From positions 1 through 49,427 of the forward strand of contig CAZBWK010000015.1 of the NCBI GenBank assembly GCA_964495655.1: DNA of 49,427 nucleotides. Direction: 5' to 3'. Within the stretch, counting starts at the first letter, position 1, and each line of letters starts with the position of its first letter. Of the stretch, positions 40,304 through 46,912 are shown piece by piece. The notes beneath the pieces were generated by a model. It did no database searches, was not told the DNA's origin, and saw only the letters and a list, made by a program, of their open reading frames with translations. The position numbers and the translations under genes were made by a program. The DNA is from JAAYJR01 sp964495655. Lineage in GTDB: Bacteria > Bacteroidota > Bacteroidia > Bacteroidales > Prolixibacteraceae.

Positions 40304-41869
40304 ATGACTATTATATCAAGACGAAACTTTGCAAAGACAGTGACAGCAGGATTGGGGGGGACTATGATACCCCCCTTTTCTTCAGTAAATATTTCAGGTA
40401 AGGGCGCTGCTGCCATTAAGAAGAAACCAAATATCGTATTTATCTGTTCCGACCAGCATAGTCACAGGTTCAACGGTTTTGCAGGTCACCCGTTGGTAAA
40501 AACCCCAAACCTTGACCGGATTGCAGCTAACGGTGTGGTTTTTTCTGATACATACTCAGGAAATCCGGTCTGTGTGCCGGGAAGAAGCAGTATGATGACC
40601 GGTATGTATGCGTCTGACTGCAACTCATATTGTAATTCTACAGTCTGGGACGGGAGTCATCCCACCTGGGGTACCATGCTTCGAGAAGAGGGATACTACT
40701 GCCGTGCCATCGGTAAGATGGACCTGAATGATGATTTTGATACCGGTTTCGAGGAGATTGAGACAAGTCACGGTCATCGCTACAGACCTGATATAACCTC
40801 CCTCTTCAGGCGTCCTGTGGGCTACAGGGTGGAGGAGCGGAAAAATGTTGATGGCAGCAGAAGAGAGGAACGGCATGTCGATGCCCGGAGAACGGAGTCA
40901 GGACTGCAGTTCCTTCGCGAAAGGGAAACAGGTAAAAAAAGTCCTTTTGCTCTTTATATAGGGCTGACTCAGCCTCATCCGAAGTTTTCTGCTTTGGATA
41001 AGTATTATGATATGTATCCTGAATATAGTGTAGATATGCCCAATATACCCCCGGGCCATTTGGAGGAGCTGCATCTGGTTTTTCAGGAATTACAACACTT
41101 TAAAAGAGTAGCTTCCACGATTGCAGAGGAGAGGGTCAGGAGAGCCCGCGCAGCTTATTATGCAATGATAACCGAACTGGATGAGTATGTGGGGATGGTA
41201 TGGGATGAATTGGAACGACAAGGTGAGATCGATAATACACTATTTATTTATACTTCCGATCATGGTGAATCGCTGGGTGACCACGGACTGTGGTATAAAA
41301 ATCATTTATATGATGCTGCTGCCCGTGTGCCGCTGATAATGGCAGGTGCCGGACTGCCACGGAATATGAAGATTGATATTCCTGCCGGACATGTTGACAT
41401 GGTTGCCACTATCCTTGAGCTGGCAGGCTCCGATGCTTATAAAAAGATCAGGGGTAAGTCATTGCTTCCTGTAATTGCAGGAGACTCATGCGAAATACCT
41501 TCTTTTGCGTACAGTGAGTCTCACTCGGAGGGTAACTGTACGGGATCATTCATGGTCAGGAAAGGAGATTGGAAATATATACACTTCTCCTGGTACGACG
41601 ACCTCCTCTTTAATGTCAGGAAGGATCCGGGAGAGTTTAACAACCTGATTGATGATCCGGCAACTTCGTCTGTGCAGGCAGAGCTGAAGGATATACTCTG
41701 GTCGCTGGTTGATCCTGAAGAGGTGACGGCAAAGGCTTTTAACGCTCAGAAGAGGATACTTGACGGTTTTGTTGCGGAAATGGCCGAAGAGGAGTTGTTT
41801 GAAATGTTTAGAGGAAGGCTGGGTAACGGACAGGCCAGGATAATGGCGAGGCATCTTAAAGAGGGATAA
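40304..41869 (+). CDS. Tat-exported sulfatase (S1-type, CVPGR)
   Basis: The 521-residue sulfatase has a Tat-type signal (IISRRNFAKTVTAG). It has KPNIVFICSDQHSHRF with metal Asp, and the formylglycine motif CVPGRSSMMTG (Cys90 to Arg94). GKMDLND is the substrate-side Lys region, and SDHGESLGDHG gives the metal Asp-His pair. The C-terminal DLLFNVRKDPGEFNNLIDD block is complete. It differs from the sulfatase at 30014 in being Tat-exported rather than a lipoprotein, so the two probably work on different sulfate positions or at different stages. It is the last gene of the accessory block; repeat R9 follows. Confidence 0.92.
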   Translation: MTIISRRNFAKTVTAGLGGTMIPPFSSVNISGKGAAAIKKKPNIVFICSDQHSHRFNGFAGHPLVKTPNLDRIAANGVVFSDTYSGNPVCVPGRSSMMTGMYASDCNSYCNSTVWDGSHPTWGTMLREEGYYCRAIGKMDLNDDFDTGFEEIETSHGHRYRPDITSLFRRPVGYRVEERKNVDGSRREERHVDARRTESGLQFLRERETGKKSPFALYIGLTQPHPKFSALDKYYDMYPEYSVDMPNIPPGHLEELHLVFQELQHFKRVASTIAEERVRRARAAYYAMITELDEYVGMVWDELERQGEIDNTLFIYTSDHGESLGDHGLWYKNHLYDAAARVPLIMAGAGLPRNMKIDIPAGHVDMVATILELAGSDAYKKIRGKSLLPVIAGDSCEIPSFAYSESHSEGNCTGSFMVRKGDWKYIHFSWYDDLLFNVRKDPGEFNNLIDDPATSSVQAELKDILWSLVDPEEVTAKAFNAQKRILDGFVAEMAEEELFEMFRGRLGNGQARIMARHLKEG

Positions 41870-41877
41870 TTTTTGGT

Positions 41878-41975
41878 TATCCGTCGGCTGAAGCCGACGG
41901 CAATGGATAAGTCCCGATGCAGCAACCTGCATGTTCACAGCCTTATCCCTTGCCGTTCGCTTTCAGCGAACGGAA
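41878..41975 (+). repeat. Intergenic REP-like element, complete (copy R9)
   Basis: Left hairpin CCGTCGGCT-GA-AGCCGACGG (41881-41900), inner arm GGCAATGGATAAGTC, spacer GCAGCAACCTGCATGTTCACA, inner arm GCCTTATCCCTTGCC, right hairpin CCGTTCGC-TTTCA-GCGAACGG (41953-41973; loop five bases instead of four). It starts nine bases after the sulfatase stop. Confidence 0.9.
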
Positions 41976-42042
41976 CCCTGGCTGATATTTATATTTTGAT
42001 TATTATTATATTATTTTTTATCTTTCGCATCAAAATTCAGCT

Positions 42043-44265
42043 ATGCCAAAATTTCCTCATTATCTGCAACCGGATGCAATGGACTGCGGGCCTGTATGTC
42101 TCCGGATTGTAGCCAAATATTTTGGCAGGCACTATAACACAGATACTTTACGGGAGCTGACATGGAAGAGCCGCGAAGGAGTATCTCTTCTGTCAGTCAG
42201 TGATGCAGCCGAAAAGATCGGCTTCCGCACCCAGGGAGTCAGGATAACTGCAGACAAGCTCAGGCAGATACCTCTGCCGGCCATAATACACTGGTCACAG
42301 AATCATTTTGTAGTATTATATAAGATAAAAAAGAGAAGATGGATCTTTGGCAGGAGCGGCGGCAGGGAAGTGGTTTATTATATTTCAGATCCGGGTCACG
42401 GACTCCTCGAATACTCTGAAGAGGAGTTTCTCCGGATGTGGGCATCTTCCGATATCGAAGGGGAGCCGGCGGGGATAGCGCTTTTACTGGAGCCGACATC
42501 TGATTTTTATGTTGAAGAGGGTGAAAAGATCGATAAAAAGGGATTCAGGTACCTCTTTTCTTACCTGAGGCCTTACAGAAAGCTGATCACACAACTGCTG
42601 GCGGGATTTTTTACCGGAAGCATATTAAGCCTTATCTTTCCTTTTCTGACCCAGGCGATCGTCGATGTGGGTATCTCAACAAATAATCTCAATTTTATTG
42701 TTTTAGTGTTAATTGCCCAGTTAGTACTGACCGTCAGTCAGACAGCAGTCGAATTTATACGGGGCTGGATCATGCTCCATACAGGCACGAGAGTGAGCAT
42801 TTCGCTGATATCAGATTTCCTTATGAAAATGATGAAATTGCCCGTCCGCTATTTTGATACCAGGATAATCGGAGATCTGCGGCAGAGGATAGAAGATAAT
42901 GAGAGGATAAGGAGTTTCCTTACCGGTAATCTCATTAATATGTCGTTTGGCATTTTTATTTTTGTGATTTACAGTTTCCTGATGGCCTGTTATAACGGGT
43001 TTATACTGCTGGTATTCTATGTGGGAGCCCTGTTTTATGTGTTGTGGATACTTATGTTCCTCAGGAAAAGGAAGGAGCTGGACTACAGAAGATTCAGGGC
43101 AGCTTCCGATAACCAGGGCAATCTTTATCAGCTGATAACAGGTATACAGGAGATAAAGCTTAACAATTGCGAGAAACAGAAGAGATGGGAGTGGGAAAGG
43201 ATACAGGCCAGGTTATTTAAGATCAATGTTAAAGGATTAATGTTGAATCAGAACCAGCAGTCAGGGTCAATACTTATAAATCAGGTAACCAATATACTGA
43301 TCTCCTTTATTGCAGCTAAGTCAGTTATCGAAGGAGATATGACCCTTGGTATGATGGTGGCAATACATTATGTATTAGGACAGCTTAACAGTCCGGTCAA
43401 TGAATTCATAAGTTTTATACGTGCTGCACAGGATGCGAAGATCAGCCTCGGCAGACTTGGTGAGATCCACCAGCGGGAGGATGAGGAGGGACTTTCGGAG
43501 GAGAAGAACCATGAGCTGCCTGTCAATCGGGATATCACCCTTACGGGACTGTCGTTCCGGTACGAAGGACCGCGGTCACCCAGGGTTCTTAATGATATAA
43601 ACCTGGTCATTCCCGGAAAAAGAGTAACTGCCATTGTCGGAGCAAGCGGCAGTGGTAAAACAACACTTATAAAGATGCTGCTGGGGTTTTATCCACCTCA
43701 GGAGGGAAAGATTGAGGCAGGAGGCATAGCTTTGCAGCAGTTCAGTATGGAGATGTGGCGCAGCAAGTGCGGTGTGGTGATGCAGGATGGTTTCATCTTT
43801 TCAGATACCATCGCGGGAAATATATCGGTAGCTGATGAAATGCCAGATAAGGGAAGGTTGCAAAATGCCGTGAGGATAGCTAATATTGAAGAGTTTATAG
43901 AGAGTTTGCCATTGAGGTACAAGACAAAGATAGGCCAGGACGGCATGGGTCTCAGTCAGGGACAGAAGCAGAGGATCCTGATTGCCCGGGCTGTTTATAA
44001 AGATCCGGAGTATATATTCTTTGATGAAGCCACTAATGCCCTCGATGCTAAAAATGAAAAGGTGATAATGGAGAACCTCTCAGGTTTTTTTAAGGGCCGT
44101 ACCGTTGTAATAGTGGCCCACAGGCTGAGTACAGTTAAAAATGCTGATAATATTATTGTGCTTGATCAGGGCAGTATAAAAGAGGCAGGCACTCACCGTG
44201 AACTGACAGAAAGGCATGGTATATACTATCATCTGGTAAAAGACCAGCTCGAGCTGGGTAATTGA
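42043..44265 (+). CDS. Peptidase C39-containing ABC exporter (bacteriocin/peptide type)
   Basis: The inner-membrane exporter has a leader-cleaving protease, and its 740 residues read in order: C39 cysteine peptidase (about 1-140; DAMDCGPVCL with Cys15, HFVVLY with His88, SDPGHG with Asp116), six membrane helices (about 165-440) and the ATPase domain with Walker A GASGSGKTT, LSQGQKQR signature and Walker B IFFDEATNALD. The peptidase removes double-glycine-type leaders from small peptides as they leave. Its partner HlyD gene follows at 44337. I found no GG-leader peptide or modification gene in the flanks, so the substrate is encoded elsewhere. It stands in front of the ribosomal cluster. Confidence 0.94.
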   Translation: MPKFPHYLQPDAMDCGPVCLRIVAKYFGRHYNTDTLRELTWKSREGVSLLSVSDAAEKIGFRTQGVRITADKLRQIPLPAIIHWSQNHFVVLYKIKKRRWIFGRSGGREVVYYISDPGHGLLEYSEEEFLRMWASSDIEGEPAGIALLLEPTSDFYVEEGEKIDKKGFRYLFSYLRPYRKLITQLLAGFFTGSILSLIFPFLTQAIVDVGISTNNLNFIVLVLIAQLVLTVSQTAVEFIRGWIMLHTGTRVSISLISDFLMKMMKLPVRYFDTRIIGDLRQRIEDNERIRSFLTGNLINMSFGIFIFVIYSFLMACYNGFILLVFYVGALFYVLWILMFLRKRKELDYRRFRAASDNQGNLYQLITGIQEIKLNNCEKQKRWEWERIQARLFKINVKGLMLNQNQQSGSILINQVTNILISFIAAKSVIEGDMTLGMMVAIHYVLGQLNSPVNEFISFIRAAQDAKISLGRLGEIHQREDEEGLSEEKNHELPVNRDITLTGLSFRYEGPRSPRVLNDINLVIPGKRVTAIVGASGSGKTTLIKMLLGFYPPQEGKIEAGGIALQQFSMEMWRSKCGVVMQDGFIFSDTIAGNISVADEMPDKGRLQNAVRIANIEEFIESLPLRYKTKIGQDGMGLSQGQKQRILIARAVYKDPEYIFFDEATNALDAKNEKVIMENLSGFFKGRTVVIVAHRLSTVKNADNIIVLDQGSIKEAGTHRELTERHGIYYHLVKDQLELGN

Positions 44266-44316
44266 AATGGGTAGTTGAAGACCAGCTTGAATTGGGTAAT
44301 TGAACCTGGTAATTTA
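44241..44316 (+). repeat. Tandem micro-duplication of the exporter gene's 3' end
   Basis: A 26-base segment covering the last codons of the ABC gene (44241-44266) is repeated after 38 bases (44279-44304) with three differences. Within it a unit of about 13 bases (GGGTAATTGAA type) occurs about four times, each ending in a stop-like TGA or TAA. It fills most of the gap before the HlyD gene. Confidence 0.65.
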
Positions 44317-44336
44317 AAACAAGCAGATTGAACTTT

Positions 44337-45656
44337 ATGCCGGAAAGAGCAAATAGCAATTATCATTCAGAGGAGGTGCACGAAATACTGGGTACACCTC
44401 CCGGGTGGATAGTGCGCCGGGGGATAACTGTTATTTTGATGGTTATTTTGATAATCCTGGGGGGAACCTGGTTTTATAAATATCCCGACATAATTCCCGC
44501 AAGGATAGTTATTCTTTCTGAAAATCCGCCGGTACAGATAGTAGCCCGTGAAACAGGTAAGATAGATAAGTTGTTTGTGGAAAACAATCAGACGGTATCT
44601 GCCGGAGAAACCCTTGCCGTAATAGAGAATACCGCAAATTATTCTGATGCATGCAGTCTGCTTCACATGCTTAATAAAATATCAGATATTTTTTATGAAC
44701 CTGAAAAATTTAAGGATACAGAGTTAAGGGAAGATTATGTCCTTGGTCAGTACCATTCGCATTTCTCTTCCTTTATAAGCCAGTTGAGAAGTTACCAGAC
44801 ATTTTTAATGTATAATCCTTATGATCAGCGCATAGGGACATTAAAGAAGCAGTTGGATGATTATCAGGGATATATAAAGAATTCGAAAGAGCAGATAGCA
44901 ATACTGAAGCAGGATTATGAGCTGGCTGGGAGTCAGTTCTTTCGCGATTCGGTACTGTTTTCACAAAAGATAATGACACCTGCTGATTATGAACTTGCGA
45001 AAGCCGCGATGCTGAAGCAGCAGTTTGCTTATCAGAATGCACTGACCGGCCTTGCCGGAACACAGATAATAGTTAATAATCTGGAGCAGCAGGTAAGTGA
45101 GCAAAGAATTTTAAAAGCAGAAGCAGAGAACCAGTTACTTGCAACCTTAAAAGAGAAGTTCGACAACCTTAAAAACCAGCTTATCGGGTGGGAGCAGTCA
45201 TTTATCTTAAAGTCACCGGTGCCCGGAGAGATAACCTTTACCAATTTCTGGAGTGTTAATCAGTTTGTTACTGCCGGCAGTGTTGTATTTACAGTTGTTC
45301 CCGTTGGAGAGCAACAGATCATAGGCAGGGCAGAAGCGCCAATGAAAGGAGCTGGTAAAGTAGAGCCGGGACAAAAGGTAAACATAAAGCTTGACAATTT
45401 CCCGCATCTGGAGTACGGAATACTTGAAGGAAGGGTTGTCAATATTTCGAAAGTGCCTGTTGCCACAGAAAGGGGTACCCTTTACACTGTTGAAGTCGAA
45501 CTTGTTAACGATATGGTAACAAACTATGATAAAGAGTTGCTCTTTAGTCAGGAGATGCAGGGCGCCGCAGAGATTATAACAAAAGACAGGAGAATGATCA
45601 GAAGGCTTATTGAACCTTTCTTTTCGCGATACAAAGAGAATGTTTCATCAAGGTAA
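44337..45656 (+). CDS. HlyD/membrane-fusion-type secretion adaptor
   Basis: This periplasmic adaptor joins the ABC exporter to an outer-membrane channel. It has one membrane segment (residues 27-50, RRGITVILMVILIILGG), a lipoyl half-motif (PVQIVARETGKIDKLFVENN), a long coiled coil (about 140-280), the second lipoyl half (ILKSPVPGEITFTNFWSVNQ) and the beta-barrel domain with VKPGQ-like KVEPGQKVNIKL. From ATG 44337 the protein has 439 residues; an earlier TTG at 44328 is less likely. It follows the C39-ABC gene by about 70 bases filled by micro-repeats, so they form an export pair. No TolC-like gene is in view. Confidence 0.9.
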   Translation: MPERANSNYHSEEVHEILGTPPGWIVRRGITVILMVILIILGGTWFYKYPDIIPARIVILSENPPVQIVARETGKIDKLFVENNQTVSAGETLAVIENTANYSDACSLLHMLNKISDIFYEPEKFKDTELREDYVLGQYHSHFSSFISQLRSYQTFLMYNPYDQRIGTLKKQLDDYQGYIKNSKEQIAILKQDYELAGSQFFRDSVLFSQKIMTPADYELAKAAMLKQQFAYQNALTGLAGTQIIVNNLEQQVSEQRILKAEAENQLLATLKEKFDNLKNQLIGWEQSFILKSPVPGEITFTNFWSVNQFVTAGSVVFTVVPVGEQQIIGRAEAPMKGAGKVEPGQKVNIKLDNFPHLEYGILEGRVVNISKVPVATERGTLYTVEVELVNDMVTNYDKELLFSQEMQGAAEIITKDRRMIRRLIEPFFSRYKENVSSR

Positions 45657-45722
45657 TAATCATAATTTTAAATCCCTTTCGAAAGACTTATTTTAAATTT
45701 TTTCAAAAAAACGAAAAAATGG

Positions 45723-45752
45723 TTTGTCCTTTTCTCAAAATTAGTACTTTTG
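45723..45752 (+). promoter_or_regulatory. Str-operon promoter P1 (TTTG-N18-TACTTTTG)
   Basis: TTTG at 45723-45726 and TACTTTTG at 45745-45752 form a near-ideal Bacteroidota promoter, 18 bases apart. It lies about 120 bases before rpsL. Confidence 0.75.
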
Positions 45753-45798
45753 CGTGCCGTTTTTAAAGGGGTAGAATGAGATTTGATAACAAAAAATA

Positions 45799-45828
45799 TT
45801 GTTTTTAATAAAATTTAACATACTTTTG
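45799..45828 (+). promoter_or_regulatory. Str-operon promoter P2 (TTG-N19-TACTTTTG)
   Basis: TTG at 45799-45801 and TACTTTTG at 45821-45828, spaced 19 bases. The bases after the box (GC-x-x-CCGTTTTT) match those after P1. A small hairpin ATTCC-GTTTTT-GGAAT (45830-45845) would form at the 5' end of its transcript. Confidence 0.72.
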
Positions 45829-45873
45829 CATTCCGTTTTTGGAATGATATATTAACAAAAAAGAGAGCTATTT

Positions 45874-46248
45874 ATGCCAACTATACAACAGTTAGTTAGA
45901 AAAGGAAGACAAAGCAAGGTTGAAAAAAGCAAATCACCTGCTTTAGATTCATGCCCGCAGCGTCGTGGCGTTTGTGTACGTGTTTATACGACAACACCCA
46001 AAAAGCCTAATTCTGCCATGCGTAAAGTAGCAAGGGTAAGGCTCACCAACGGGAAAGAGGTCAATGCCTATATTCCCGGAGAAGGGCATAATCTGCAGGA
46101 ACACTCGATTGTACTGGTACGCGGAGGAAGGGTAAAAGATCTACCGGGTGTAAGGTACCATCTTATTCGTGGCGCGCTGGATACAGCGGGTGTTGAGGGA
46201 AGGCTTCAGCGACGTTCAAAATACGGAGCTAAAAGGCCCAAGAAATAA
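45874..46248 (+). CDS. rpsL: 30S ribosomal protein S12
   Basis: This is the decoding-centre protein of the small subunit. All 124 residues are present: MPTIQQLVRKGR start, CPQRRGVCVRVYTTTPKKPNS and the GRVKDLPGVRYH block. Lys43 (in TPKKPN) and Lys88 (in GRVKDL), the positions changed in streptomycin-resistant strains, are the wild-type residues. It is the first gene of the str cluster behind two tandem promoters and is followed by rpsG after a 130-base gap without a gene. Confidence 0.98.
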   Translation: MPTIQQLVRKGRQSKVEKSKSPALDSCPQRRGVCVRVYTTTPKKPNSAMRKVARVRLTNGKEVNAYIPGEGHNLQEHSIVLVRGGRVKDLPGVRYHLIRGALDTAGVEGRLQRRSKYGAKRPKK

Positions 46249-46378
46249 CTAACAGGAAGGACAGAAAATAATTAATGCAGTTGCAGTGGTTTGGTTGAGT
46301 AAGAAAATCATCCGTCAGGAAGGTTTAAATATTCTGAAGACCGCCTCAGGGCAGCCAATTTAAATAACACTAAGAGAA

Positions 46379-46855
46379 ATGAGAAAGACAAAACCAAAGA
46401 AGAGAATTTTACTTCCGGATCCTAAGTATAACGATCTGTTGGTAGCCAGGTTCATTAATGACCTGATGAAGGATGGTAAAAAATCGATCGCATATTCTAT
46501 TTTTTATGATACACTGGATATTGTAGAAAAAAGGATGAAAGATACTGAGCTGACACCACTGGAAATATGGAAAAAAGCACTTGAAAACATAACTCCGGCG
46601 GTTGAGGTAAAAAGCCGCAGGGTAGGCGGGGCAACCTTTCAGGTGCCTATGGAGATAAGGCAGGAGAGAAAAGTGGCTATCAGTATTAAAAATCTTATAC
46701 TGTTTGCAGGCAAACGTTCAGGCAAATCTATGGCCGATAAGCTTGCTGCAGAAACTATCGCTGCTTATAACGGAGAGGGCGGGGCATTCAAGAAAAAAGA
46801 GGATACCCACCGTATGGCTGAAGCAAACAGAGCTTTTGCTCATTTTCGTTTTTAG
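46379..46855 (+). CDS. rpsG: 30S ribosomal protein S7
   Basis: This small-subunit head protein binds the 3' major domain of 16S rRNA near the E site. The 158-residue sequence has the family start MRKTKPKKRILLPDPKYND, the LVARFINDLMKDGKKS helix, ALENITPAVEVKSRRVGGATFQVPMEI (the beta hairpin) and the C-terminal EDTHRMAEANRAFAHFRF. Full length, with no unusual residue. It sits in the usual rpsL-rpsG-fusA order. Confidence 0.97.
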   Translation: MRKTKPKKRILLPDPKYNDLLVARFINDLMKDGKKSIAYSIFYDTLDIVEKRMKDTELTPLEIWKKALENITPAVEVKSRRVGGATFQVPMEIRQERKVAISIKNLILFAGKRSGKSMADKLAAETIAAYNGEGGAFKKKEDTHRMAEANRAFAHFRF

Positions 46856-46912
46856 GATGGTGATAATTGGAATTGTGGCATTTGTTGATCAAAAAAAATA
46901 GAAGTATAATAT

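Noticed and set aside
24807..41869. A classic polysaccharide utilisation locus
   Set aside because: There is no SusC/SusD pair, and the only TonB receptor (5348) is unrelated and far away; only enzymes and a sigma stump are present.
5087..41975. The spaced hairpin repeats as a CRISPR array
   Set aside because: Copies are kilobases apart, differ in detail, sit behind stop codons and have no spacer-repeat alternation or cas genes.
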